A DNA stretch of 64,000 nucleotides. Source: Novosphingobium ginsenosidimutans. GTDB taxonomy: Bacteria > Pseudomonadota > Alphaproteobacteria > Sphingomonadales > Sphingomonadaceae. The DNA lies in NCBI RefSeq assembly GCF_007954425.1, contig NZ_CP042345.1, forward strand, positions 1,178,001 to 1,242,000. Direction: 5' to 3'. The notes under the pieces are model-generated. The model saw only the letters and a program-made list of their open reading frames with translations. It was not told the DNA's origin and ran no database searches. A program made the translations under genes and the position numbers. This document shows positions 42,536-50,709 of the stretch, piece by piece (position 1 is the stretch's first letter; each line of letters starts with the position of its first letter).

Positions 42536-43491
42536 GCGACGATAACACCACTGGCACCGCGCCGCAGGCGCCCGCCAAGAAGAAGCCTTTGGCTCTTGGC
42601 CGCGGGCTGGGTGCCTTGCTCGGGGAAACGCGGCGTGAGGAACCCTTGGTCAACCCGGCCACGCTCGCGAGCGCTACTGGCGGAGCCGCACCAAAGGATG
42701 GCCTGGCGCTGCTGCCGGTTGCCGCCATCGTTCCCCACCCCGGCCAGCCGCGGCGCCATTTTGACGAGGCCGCTTTGGCTGAACTTGCCGCATCGATCGC
42801 GGCGCGCGGGGTGATCCAACCGGTGATCGTGACCCCGCATGGTGCGGGAAAGTGGCGCCTGGTTGCGGGTGAGCGCCGCTGGCGGGCTGCCCAGCGTGCG
42901 CAACTCCATGAAATTCCAGCAATTGTCCGCGATCTGGATGAGCGCGAGGTTACCGCGCTGGCGCTGATCGAAAACCTCCAGCGCGAGGATCTCAACCCGA
43001 TCGAAGAAGCGCGCGCATACCACAGTCTGGCCGAGGACGAGGGGCTGACCCAGGCGGAGATCGCCAAACTGGTCGACAAGAGCCGCAGCCACGTTGCCAA
43101 CCTCCAGCGCCTGCTGGGTCTGCCCGAAAGCGTGATCGCGCTGGTTGAGCTGGGCAGGCTGTCGATGGGTCATGCCCGGGCGCTGATCGGGGTCGAAAAT
43201 GCCGCTGAGCTCGCCGCGCAGGCTGTTGCCAGACAACTGTCCGTCCGCGAAGTCGAGCGGCTGGTCCGGCGCAAGGATGCGCCCGCCACCCAGCGCCGCG
43301 CGCGGAGTGAACGCGACAATGCCAATTCGGCCGACATTGCCGCCGTCCAGGCGCACCTCGAAGAGTTCCTTGGTTTATCGGTCCGAATCAATGCCGATGC
43401 CGATCCGCGTTCGGGGGCGGTAACCATCCGCTACCGGACGCTCGACCAGCTCGACCTGATCTGCCAGCGCCTGACCGGCGGGGGAATCTAA
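42532..43491 (+). CDS. parB: Chromosome partitioning protein ParB
   Basis: parS-binding CTP-dependent clamp. In the 319-residue protein, LGRGLGALLGE near residue 20 is the ParA-stimulating N-terminal motif. The CTP-binding part includes QPRRHFDEAALAELAASIAARGVIQPVIV and AGERRWRAAQ. EVTALALIENLQREDLNPIEEARAY leads into the parS-reading HTH LTQAEIAKLVDKSRSHVANLQRLLGLPESV. The C-terminal dimerisation domain ends LGLSVRINADADPRSGAVTIRYRTLDQLD. It completes the mnmE-mnmG-rsmG-parA-parB cluster. Confidence 0.95.
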   Translation: MSDDNTTGTAPQAPAKKKPLALGRGLGALLGETRREEPLVNPATLASATGGAAPKDGLALLPVAAIVPHPGQPRRHFDEAALAELAASIAARGVIQPVIVTPHGAGKWRLVAGERRWRAAQRAQLHEIPAIVRDLDEREVTALALIENLQREDLNPIEEARAYHSLAEDEGLTQAEIAKLVDKSRSHVANLQRLLGLPESVIALVELGRLSMGHARALIGVENAAELAAQAVARQLSVREVERLVRRKDAPATQRRARSERDNANSADIAAVQAHLEEFLGLSVRINADADPRSGAVTIRYRTLDQLDLICQRLTGGGI

Positions 43492-43529
43492 GCTTCTGAC
43501 GAAATTGCGGGTTTCCCCGGAGCCAGATG

Positions 43530-43558
43530 TTAACGCCCGGCCCTGATTGGTTAACCAT
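43530..43558. promoter_or_regulatory. CtrA-like boxes upstream of the DUF4402 gene
   Basis: TTAACG (43530-43535) and TTAACCAT (43551-43558) are 21 bp apart, in the 189-bp gap before the secreted-subunit gene. TTAACCAT is the well-known CtrA half-site of alphaproteobacteria. Two helical turns of spacing would allow cooperative binding. CtrA control of this surface cluster is inferred. Confidence 0.45.
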
Positions 43559-43680
43559 AACCAAAAGTAATCCCACAACTCCGTGAAACTACAAGCATCG
43601 CTGCGAATGGGGGCCAACCGTCCATTCGGGCGGCGCATTCGCGCTGCAGGTTAGACTGCTTGGAAGGGATCAGAGTTATC

Positions 43681-44184
43681 ATGCGCAATACGTTCCGTAT
43701 CGCTCTCGTCGGCGCCGCTCTCAGCGCTGTTTCGTTTGCTTCGGCCGCTTCGGCCGCCACTTCGGCCACTGCCAATGCTTCGGCCGAAGTCCTCAGCACG
43801 CTGACGCTCACTGCCAATTCGGCGCTGAACTTCGGCCAGATCGCTGCCAACACCGGTGGCACCGTTACCGTCAACGCTGATTCGACCACCGCTTCGAGCG
43901 GCACCCTGGTTTCGACCGGCACCCGCGCTCCGGCCGGGTTCACCGTCACCGGCACGCCGAACGCCAATGTCGTTCTGACCCTGCCGGCTTCGGCGACGCT
44001 GACCCGTTCGGGCGGCACCGAAACGATGGCGATCGGCGGCTTCAACAGCAACCCGGCTGGCGCTTTCCAGCTCGGCGGCACGGGTTCGGCGAATTTCGCT
44101 GTTGGCGGCACGCTGACCGTTGCTTCGGGCCAGGTGGCTGGTGTCTACAACGGCACCTTTAGCGTCTCGGTCGAATACCAGTAA
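43681..44184 (+). CDS. DUF4402 secreted protein, probable pilus-like subunit
   Basis: A 167-residue exported protein. The signal peptide is MRNTFRIALVGAALSAVSFASAASAA. The mature part is Gly/Ala/Thr/Ser-rich beta structure with only small residues and no cysteines, matching the DUF4402 domain (LTLTANSALNFGQIAAN near the start, YNGTFSVSVEYQ at the end). Proteins of this domain occur beside PapD-like chaperones and usher-like proteins, so it is likely the polymerising subunit of a surface fibre. GGAAGGG lies 13 bases upstream. A terminator follows, before the chaperone gene. Confidence 0.85.
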   Translation: MRNTFRIALVGAALSAVSFASAASAATSATANASAEVLSTLTLTANSALNFGQIAANTGGTVTVNADSTTASSGTLVSTGTRAPAGFTVTGTPNANVVLTLPASATLTRSGGTETMAIGGFNSNPAGAFQLGGTGSANFAVGGTLTVASGQVAGVYNGTFSVSVEYQ

Positions 44185-44229
44185 GCGAAAGCCAACCCGC
44201 CTGCCTGTTGGCAGTCGTGGGGAGACCAT

Positions 44230-44266
44230 GGGCCGCATCCGCCACGGCGGGTGCGGTCCTTTGGTT
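44230..44266 (+). terminator. Terminator or attenuator between subunit and chaperone genes
   Basis: GGGCCGCATCCGCC (44230-44243) pairs with GGCGGGTGCGGTCC (44246-44259) with two wobbles; the innermost pair opens to a four-base loop, leaving a 13-bp stem. A T-rich tail TTTGGTTT follows. It lies 45 bases past the subunit stop and could make subunit mRNA more abundant than chaperone-usher mRNA. Confidence 0.75.
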
Positions 44267-44386
44267 TGCAACAGACCTGTTATGCTTAGCGAGAAATTAA
44301 CCCTGTTTGCCTAGACCTAAGCAGATGCCGCAGGTCCCTTTGCAGGACCTCGGCAAGGATTTGCATCTGCCAGGGGTCCGCAGCCA

Positions 44387-45217
44387 ATGCCGTTTTCTGC
44401 TTCTGTCCGCCGTTTCGCCATTGCCCTCAGTGCCTTGCCAATCCTGCTTGCTCCGGCCCCGGCGGTCGCGCAGGGGGATTTGCTGGTCGCGCCAACCCGC
44501 GTGATCATCAATGGCGCCGGCAATGCGGAAGTGGTGCTGAGCAATATCGGCAACCAGGCCGCCACCTATCGCATCGGCGTCGAGTTGCGCCGAATGGAGC
44601 CCGATGGCGACTTTACCGATGTGACCGAAGCGGAAGCCAACGCGACTGAAAAGGCGGCGTTGGAAATGCTGCGTTATGCGCCCAAGCGGATCACGCTTTT
44701 GCCTGGCCAGCCCCAGGCGATTCGCCTGAGCGCGCGGCCTGCGCCTGAACTGCCTGATGGCGAATACCGCGTCCACATGAGCTTCCGCGCCGTGCCGCCG
44801 GCACTTTCGCCTGAAGTCGCGCAAGAGCAGGCGGCGGCAGGCCAGCTCGCGATCCGGCTCACACCGGTCTACGGCATCACTATCCCCGTCTTCGTCCGCA
44901 AGGGCCGGCTCGAGGCCGCTGCAACGATCGCCAACCCAAGGCTTGGCGGTAATGACACCTCCAAGTGGCTCGAGCTTGATATGCGGCGTACTGGCCAGCG
45001 TTCCGTTTATGGCGAGATCCTGGGCAAGCGCGGCGGCGAACAGGTGTTTCAGATCAAGGGTGTCGCGATCTACCCCGAGGTCCAGGGCCGCACGATCAAG
45101 GTGCCGCTGACCGCCGAGCAGGCCGCCAAGCTGACCGGGCCGATTCGCATTGAATACCGCGAACTTCCGGAAAACGGCGGACAACTGATCGCCGAAGTCA
45201 CCTCGACCGTTCGCTAG
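44387..45217 (+). CDS. PapD-like periplasmic chaperone
   Basis: A 276-residue exported chaperone. It has a signal peptide (MPFSASVRRFAIALSALPILLAPAPAVAQ), then an immunoglobulin-like fold. GDLLVAPTRVIINGAGNAEVVLSNIGNQAATYRI is the first strand pair, and PDGEYRVHMSFRAVP and a final GPIRIEYRELPENGGQLIAEV follow. ALEMLRYAPKRITLLPGQPQAIRLSAR carries the family-style motif that donates strand residues. It is expected to escort the DUF4402 subunit. The usher-like gene starts 32 bases downstream. Confidence 0.82.
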   Translation: MPFSASVRRFAIALSALPILLAPAPAVAQGDLLVAPTRVIINGAGNAEVVLSNIGNQAATYRIGVELRRMEPDGDFTDVTEAEANATEKAALEMLRYAPKRITLLPGQPQAIRLSARPAPELPDGEYRVHMSFRAVPPALSPEVAQEQAAAGQLAIRLTPVYGITIPVFVRKGRLEAAATIANPRLGGNDTSKWLELDMRRTGQRSVYGEILGKRGGEQVFQIKGVAIYPEVQGRTIKVPLTAEQAAKLTGPIRIEYRELPENGGQLIAEVTSTVR

Positions 45218-45249
45218 CCCATCACTCCGGGAAGACGAAAGCTGACGTC

Positions 45250-47940
45250 ATGACGGGCAACCGCCCACAACTGCGCCACTTGGCCGCCTTGATCGGGGCG
45301 GCTTTCGGCGTTGTTGGTGCGGGAGGTCCGGCCCACGCCCAGGCGTGGAGCGCGAACGAGGACGATTCGTTGCTGCTGGAATTGCGCAGCGGCCAGTACC
45401 GCCTCGGTGAGCCGCTGCGCGGCTATCAGACGCCAGCCGGCGTCTGCGTCGACTTTGCCGACCTGATCCAAGCGCTCGACTTGCCGGTGCGACTTGACAA
45501 GAAGTCGCGCCGCGCAACCGGCTGGCTGTTCGCGGAGGACCAGCGCTTCACCCTCGATCGCGATTCAAACTCGGTACAAAACATGAACGGAAACCGTGCG
45601 ATCGCTGCGGAAGCGATCCACGATACGCCCGAGGGTTGGTGCATCGACCTCAAGGCGCTGTCCGGCTGGATGGGCGTAAGGTTCCGCGCGGACCTGTCCA
45701 ATCTCGCGGTGGTGCTCGAATCTGATCGCAAGCTGCCGATCCTCGAGGCGATCGAACGCAAAAGTCGCGCCGCGCGACTTCGTGCACCCCGGTTTGCCGA
45801 ATTCGACCTATCCAAGCTGCCGCAAGCCCAGACTCCCTATCAGAGCTGGCGCACGCCCTCGATTGATGTCCAGATCCAGGGCCAGTGGACCCGCAACATG
45901 GGTGCGCGCGCCCAGTTCGAGGCGCTGGCCTCGGGCGAGGCACTGGGGCTAAGCTACACGGCGCGCCTGGCTGGCAGCACAGACAATGGGGCGGATTCGC
46001 TTCGTCTCAAGTTGTTCCGCAACGATCCCTCGGCTGAACTGCTCGGGCCGCTCAAGGCTACGCAGATTGCCCTTGGCGACGTGGAATCGCTGCGCGGTGC
46101 GCTTACGGCCCAGACCGGGTACGGTCGTGGTGCCTTTGTATCCAACCGCCCGCTCAACCGTCCCGGCCGGTTCGGGGTGACCTCGCTGAGCGGTACCCTG
46201 CCAGCCGGCTGGGACGCCGAACTCTATCGCAATGGGGAGCTGCGGGCCTACCAAGCCGATCGCGGCGATGGCCGCTATCGGTTTGACGATATCGAGCTGC
46301 TCTGGGGCGAGAACGACTTCGAAGTCGTGCTCTATGGCCCGCAAGGCCAGATCAAGCGTGAACGATCCAGCGCGCCAGTTGGCATTGAGAGCCTTCCGGC
46401 CGGCAAGACCTGGTACTGGGCCGGCGTTGTCGATGCAGGCCGCGACCTGATCGATCTTTCGAAGACCTTCAACGATCCCAACACCGGCTGGCGCTGGGGC
46501 GTTGGCGTCGAACGCGGGATCGATCGACGAACCACGGCAGGCGTCGAATATCAGAGCGTGATGTTTGCCGGCCGCCGCCGCCATTACATCGAAGGGACCG
46601 TCCAGCGCGCGCTGGGTCGCATGCTGCTCGAAGTGAGCGGTGCGCAGCAGCTTGGTGCGGGCCGAGCCTTCCAGGCCAAGGCGCTCGGGCGTCTCGGCGC
46701 GATCCGCTATGACGCCGAGGCCCTATGGGTCGACGGTGACTTCGAAAGCGAGCTTGTTGAGGCCCAGCAGCGCCGCGAATATGGCCTGCGTTTAAGTACG
46801 GCAGTCAAACTGGGGACCTGGCGCTTGCCGGTCGAGACCGGAATTCGTCATTTCCAGACCAAAACGGGGGCAAAAGTTACGGAATGGTTAATCCGCTCGG
46901 CGCTTCAACTGAAACGCACCTCGCTGACCACTGAACTGTCGCGCCGCACGGCACGTGGCCCGGCACCGGTGCTGGCGGGTGAGGACCTGGGTACCAAGCT
47001 GAACCTGATTGCCAACACCGCCATCGGGCCGGTGCGGCTGCGCGGTGCGGCGCGGTTTGGGCTTGATGGCCAGCACCGCGGGCTGGAAAACGCCCAGGCG
47101 GTCGCTGAAGCCGGGATTGGGCAGAGTTCGACCCTGCGGCTCGGCTATGAGCACGATGCCACCGCGCGCCGCGACGAGGTCATGTTGGGATGGGTCCGCC
47201 AATTCGATCGCTTTGCCCTGCGCACCGAAGGTCGGCTCGATACCCGTGGCCGTCTGACTCTGGGGCTGACGCTCGGCTTCAGCCTGGGGCCGGACCCGGT
47301 CGACGGCGGCTGGCGGATGTCGCGCCAGCGCCTGGCCGAATCTGGGCAGGCTGCGGTCGAAGTGTTCCGTGACGAGAACGGCGATGGCTTCCGCCAGGCA
47401 GGCGAAGGTTTGGTCGAAGGCGTCGCAGCCGAGGCCGGCTTCCGCCATACCGACACGCCGACCAACAAGGCTGGCCGCGCCGTGATCGATGGCCTTACGC
47501 CCTATGTCCCGGTGCTGGTCTCGATCGATGCCGGGACGCTGCCGGATCCGTTGCTCCAACCCAAGGGCCAGGGCGTGGTCGTGGTGCCGCGTCCCGGTGT
47601 GACAGCCAAGGTCAGCCTGCCGCTTGCTCCGACGGGCGAGCTTGAGGCGCTGCTGCTTGGCCCGGATGGGGAGCCGCGTGAGGGCGTTGTGCTCGAACTG
47701 ACCGATGCCGCGGGCCATGTGATGCGCCAGGTGCAGAGCGATTTCGATGGCTACGTGCTGTTCGATACGGTCCCCTATGGCGACTACCGACTGCGGATCG
47801 GCGCAGCGAGCGCAGCGGCATTGGGTGTGAGGGCAGACCTTGGTGTGGTTGTGCGGATTGACCGGACCAATCCATCGCTGCGGCTGGGCCGCATTCGGCT
47901 GCAGCCGCTGGTAACCACCCAGGTCGCGGTGGCGCATTAA
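45250..47940 (+). CDS. Usher-like outer-membrane assembly protein
   Basis: An 896-residue protein with signal peptide (RPQLRHLAALIGAAFGVVGAGGPAHAQ). Residues 50-190 carry a copper-amine-oxidase-like paired segment with two cysteines (TPAGVCVDFADLIQAL, EGWCIDLKALSGW). Residues 200-690 are a beta-barrel-like run of alternating strands, with a plug-like piece AELYRNGELRAYQADRG to NDFEVVLYGPQG around 318-365. The tail has EVFRDENGDGFRQAGEGLV near 703, like an SdrD-type calcium loop, and a carboxypeptidase-like beta domain. It resembles fimbrial ushers in layout, but the PapC-type N-terminal chaperone-docking domain is not evident. Confidence 0.75.
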   Translation: MTGNRPQLRHLAALIGAAFGVVGAGGPAHAQAWSANEDDSLLLELRSGQYRLGEPLRGYQTPAGVCVDFADLIQALDLPVRLDKKSRRATGWLFAEDQRFTLDRDSNSVQNMNGNRAIAAEAIHDTPEGWCIDLKALSGWMGVRFRADLSNLAVVLESDRKLPILEAIERKSRAARLRAPRFAEFDLSKLPQAQTPYQSWRTPSIDVQIQGQWTRNMGARAQFEALASGEALGLSYTARLAGSTDNGADSLRLKLFRNDPSAELLGPLKATQIALGDVESLRGALTAQTGYGRGAFVSNRPLNRPGRFGVTSLSGTLPAGWDAELYRNGELRAYQADRGDGRYRFDDIELLWGENDFEVVLYGPQGQIKRERSSAPVGIESLPAGKTWYWAGVVDAGRDLIDLSKTFNDPNTGWRWGVGVERGIDRRTTAGVEYQSVMFAGRRRHYIEGTVQRALGRMLLEVSGAQQLGAGRAFQAKALGRLGAIRYDAEALWVDGDFESELVEAQQRREYGLRLSTAVKLGTWRLPVETGIRHFQTKTGAKVTEWLIRSALQLKRTSLTTELSRRTARGPAPVLAGEDLGTKLNLIANTAIGPVRLRGAARFGLDGQHRGLENAQAVAEAGIGQSSTLRLGYEHDATARRDEVMLGWVRQFDRFALRTEGRLDTRGRLTLGLTLGFSLGPDPVDGGWRMSRQRLAESGQAAVEVFRDENGDGFRQAGEGLVEGVAAEAGFRHTDTPTNKAGRAVIDGLTPYVPVLVSIDAGTLPDPLLQPKGQGVVVVPRPGVTAKVSLPLAPTGELEALLLGPDGEPREGVVLELTDAAGHVMRQVQSDFDGYVLFDTVPYGDYRLRIGAASAAALGVRADLGVVVRIDRTNPSLRLGRIRLQPLVTTQVAVAH

Positions 47941-47959
47941 TCGTTCGATTAAATAGCGG

Positions 47960-47988
47960 TTGACCGGCGCGCGGGGCAGCGTCAAATC
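47960..47988 (+). promoter_or_regulatory. Promoter-like elements before the acyl-CoA dehydrogenase
   Basis: TTGACC (47960-47965), a 17-bp spacer and CAAATC (47983-47988) stand upstream of ATG 48023. The -10 is weak, so this is tentative. Confidence 0.3.
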
Positions 47989-48022
47989 TCTGGCCAATTC
48001 AAGTCAGCCAGAGGGAAACCCC

Positions 48023-49177
48023 ATGTCGCTCGATTCGCTTGCCCGCACTGCCTACACCGAAGACCACGAGGCGTTCCGCCAGACAGTGCGCCGCTTCATG
48101 CAGGAAGAGATCGCACCCCACGGCGCCCAATGGGCCGAGGATGGCATTGTCCCAAAGTCGATCTGGCCCAAGGCGGGTGAACTTGGTCTGCTCTGCCCGA
48201 CTGTGCCCGAGGAGTACGGCGGCCTCGGCCTTGATTTTGGCTACAACGCGATCGTTGACGAGGAGGCGGCCTATTACGGTGGAGTCACCACCGGCTTCTC
48301 GCTCCAGTCCGACATCGTGGTCAGCTACATCGTCAACTACGGTTCGGAAGAGCAGAAGCGCCACTGGCTGCCCAAGCTGGTTTCGGGCGAAGTGATCACC
48401 GCGATCGCCATGACCGAGCCTGGCACCGGCTCCGACCTTCAGGGCATGCGCACCACGGCCAAGAAGGACGGCAACCATTACGTGATCAACGGGTCGAAGA
48501 CCTACATCACCAATGGCCAGAACGCCGACCTGATCCTGGTCTGCTGCAAGACCGACACCGAGATCCAGCCGGCTTACAAGGGCGTTTCGATCGTCCTGGT
48601 CGAAGCTGATCGCGAAGGCTTCAAACGCGGTCGCAATCTCGACAAGATCGGCCAAGATGAAGCCGATACCTCGGAGCTGTTCTTCGAAGACGTGCGCGTG
48701 CCGATCACCAACTGCCTGGGGCAGGAAGGGATGGGCTTCATCTACCTGATGAGCGAACTACCGCAGGAACGCCTGTCGATCGCCGTTTCGGCCATGGCGG
48801 GTTCGCAGCGCGCCTTCGACATGACGGTCGAGTATACCCGTGACCGCAAGGCCTTCGGCAAGCCGATCCTCGACTTCCAGAACTCGCGCTTCGTGCTGGC
48901 CGACCTCAAGGCCAAGCTGCAGGTTGGCTGGGCGCACCTCGACTGGGCGCTGGCCCGTCATCTCCGCAAGGAACTGACCCCGGAAGAGGGCGCTGCGGCC
49001 AAGCTGTGGCATACCGATCTGCAGTGGGAAGTGATGGACAAGTGCCTGCAGCTGTTCGGCGGCGCCGGCTACATGAACGAGTACCCGATTGCCCGGATGT
49101 GGCGCGGAGCCCGCGTCACCCGGATCTTCGGCGGCACCAACGAAATCATGAAGGAGCTGATCGGCCGCAAGCTGTAG
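48023..49177 (+). CDS. Acyl-CoA dehydrogenase
   Basis: FAD enzyme that introduces an alpha-beta double bond in acyl-CoAs. The 384-residue protein has FRQTVRRFMQEEIAPHGAQW at the N-terminus, AMTEPGTGSDLQGMRTTAKKDGNHYVINGSKTYITNG, then SELFFEDVRVP and QLFGGAGYMNEYPIARMWRGARVTRIFGGTNEIMKELIGRKL. FGGTNEI is the usual site near the catalytic base. Chain-length specificity cannot be read. GAGGGAAA precedes ATG 48023. Confidence 0.92.
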   Translation: MSLDSLARTAYTEDHEAFRQTVRRFMQEEIAPHGAQWAEDGIVPKSIWPKAGELGLLCPTVPEEYGGLGLDFGYNAIVDEEAAYYGGVTTGFSLQSDIVVSYIVNYGSEEQKRHWLPKLVSGEVITAIAMTEPGTGSDLQGMRTTAKKDGNHYVINGSKTYITNGQNADLILVCCKTDTEIQPAYKGVSIVLVEADREGFKRGRNLDKIGQDEADTSELFFEDVRVPITNCLGQEGMGFIYLMSELPQERLSIAVSAMAGSQRAFDMTVEYTRDRKAFGKPILDFQNSRFVLADLKAKLQVGWAHLDWALARHLRKELTPEEGAAAKLWHTDLQWEVMDKCLQLFGGAGYMNEYPIARMWRGARVTRIFGGTNEIMKELIGRKL

Positions 49178-49361
49178 CGCCTCTGGCGGATCGAAAGGTC
49201 ACGCAAAGGTCACACCAAACCGCGTCCGGGCCGGCCGGATCTGCCGTTGGCAATGAGCGGCTTGCGCGCATGGCGCAGCCGTTCCCGGATGACAGGCCGC
49301 GGCGGGTGTAGGAAGGCGACTTTTGGAGGCTGGCCGTCCCGGGTCCAGCCCCGGATGACGC

Positions 49362-50021
49362 TCACTTGAGCGGCAGGCGCTTGTCCGGCAGGCTGCGGCG
49401 CGGAATATAGCGCTTGGCCGGGCGAGCGGCGGGCACCCACTCTTCGATCACCTCGGTCTCGGTGCAGTTCTCCTGCGGCGCGACCGGTGCGGCCACGCTT
49501 GTCATGGCCACCGGCACCAAGACCATCATCGGCTGCATGGCATAGCCATAGGTCATTTGGCCGAACGGGTGTCCGTAGCCATTGCTGCCGTATCCAGAAC
49601 TATAGCTCGCCATGTAGCGATCAAGGTAGCTTTCGCAGTAATCGCCCGCACGGCGGCGGTCGGACGAATCGCCGATCGCCGCGCCGGCGACGGCGCCAGC
49701 CACCCCGCCGACAACGGCGCCCAGGGTCCGATTGCCCCGGCCGGCAATCGCACTGCCGGCGACCCCGCCGACCAGTCCGCCAACCACGCCACCGGTCAAC
49801 TTTCCGGTCCCGTCGAAGCGCTGCCGGCATTCGGCCAGCCAGTCTGCGCGGGCTTCCTCCCAGGCGGCCCGCTCCGGACCGGCTTGCCCCACCGGCATAA
49901 CTTGGGAACCAGCCGGCATCGGTGGCAGCGGGGCGGGCTGATCGGCCGCCAGGGCAGGCGCAGCCAGGCCGGTCAGACCGGCAGCGAGAACGAGTTGCAG
50001 CGCCTGTCCACGCGGTGACAT
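49362..50021 (-). CDS. Glycine-zipper secreted protein
   Basis: A 219-residue exported protein from MSPRGQALQLVLAAGLTGLAAPALA. After a Pro-rich linker there is a glycine-zipper helical hairpin GGVVGGLVGGVAGSAIAGRGNRTLGAVVGGVAGAVAGAAIGDSSDRR (about residues 80-125), a motif of outer-membrane or envelope proteins. A Tyr/Gly/Ser-rich stretch and a basic tail (IPRRSLPDKRLPLK) follow. The exact role is unknown. Its neighbour across the 49178-49361 gap is the convergent dehydrogenase. That gap carries only a short GC-rich inverted element near 49338-49361. Confidence 0.75.
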   Translation of the reverse strand: MSPRGQALQLVLAAGLTGLAAPALAADQPAPLPPMPAGSQVMPVGQAGPERAAWEEARADWLAECRQRFDGTGKLTGGVVGGLVGGVAGSAIAGRGNRTLGAVVGGVAGAVAGAAIGDSSDRRRAGDYCESYLDRYMASYSSGYGSNGYGHPFGQMTYGYAMQPMMVLVPVAMTSVAAPVAPQENCTETEVIEEWVPAARPAKRYIPRRSLPDKRLPLK

Positions 50022-50150
50022 CGGCAAACCCCTGTCATGCTGGAACGATTCCCAGCCTTAATCCGGAGTTTAGCATCGCGCGGCGCGGAAAACCAAGCTG
50101 ACCAAGCGCTTTGTAACTGGCCTGTCCCGTTTCGGAGCAGGCCCTGCCGC

Positions 50151-50633
50151 TCAGATGGCCGGGGCGATCGCTGCGGCCAGCGCCTCGATCCCGGCGGCAT
50201 CCTCGGCATCGAACCGCGCCGGCTCGGGACTGTCGAGATCGATCACGGCGATCACCTGGCCATCCCGCCAGACCGGCACGACCAGTTCCGAGCGGCTGTC
50301 CGCATCGCAGGCGATATGTCCGGGGAAGGCGTTGACATCGGGCACCAGCTGGGTTTCACCCGTGGCCAGCGCAGTCCCGCACACCCCCTGACCCGCGGCG
50401 ATCCGGATGCAGGCGGTCTTGCCCTGGAACGGACCCAGCACAAGGTTGCCATCGACCGTGCGATAGAATCCGGCCCAATTGAGCCGCGGCAGGAACTGCC
50501 AGATCAGAGCGGCCAGGTTCGCCATGTTGGCAACGCCGTCCGGCTCATCGTGAACCAGTGCGCGCGCCGCTGCGATCAGATCGGCATAGAGTTCGGGCTT
50601 GGGCTGGTTCGGGTCGGGGGCAAAGGCAAACAT
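50151..50633 (-). CDS. msrC: Free methionine-(R)-sulfoxide reductase (GAF type)
   Basis: Reduces free methionine-R-sulfoxide. The 160-residue GAF-fold enzyme has three cysteines at 75, 85 and 109 (FQGKTACIRIAAGQGVCGTA, FPGHIACDADSRSELVVPVW). Their 10- and 24-residue spacing equals that of the characterised Escherichia coli fRMsr. NLAALIWQFLPRLNWAGFYR leads in, and VIAVIDLDSPEPARFDAEDAAG closes the GAF domain. It is divergent from the PQQ-type dehydrogenase. Confidence 0.9.
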   Translation of the reverse strand: MFAFAPDPNQPKPELYADLIAAARALVHDEPDGVANMANLAALIWQFLPRLNWAGFYRTVDGNLVLGPFQGKTACIRIAAGQGVCGTALATGETQLVPDVNAFPGHIACDADSRSELVVPVWRDGQVIAVIDLDSPEPARFDAEDAAGIEALAAAIAPAI

Positions 50634-50709
50634 GGCCCCGCCTTAGGCGAAAGACGTCCCGGTCAAAAGGTCCATTGTCCACACGCGCCAGCCCGCTTAT
50701 CAGTTTGCC

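Noticed and set aside
49178..49361. Repetitive extragenic element between the dehydrogenase and the glycine-zipper gene
   Set aside because: A short GC-rich inverted sequence (near 49338-49361) looks like part of one, but only a single copy is visible in the window, so a repeat family cannot be claimed.
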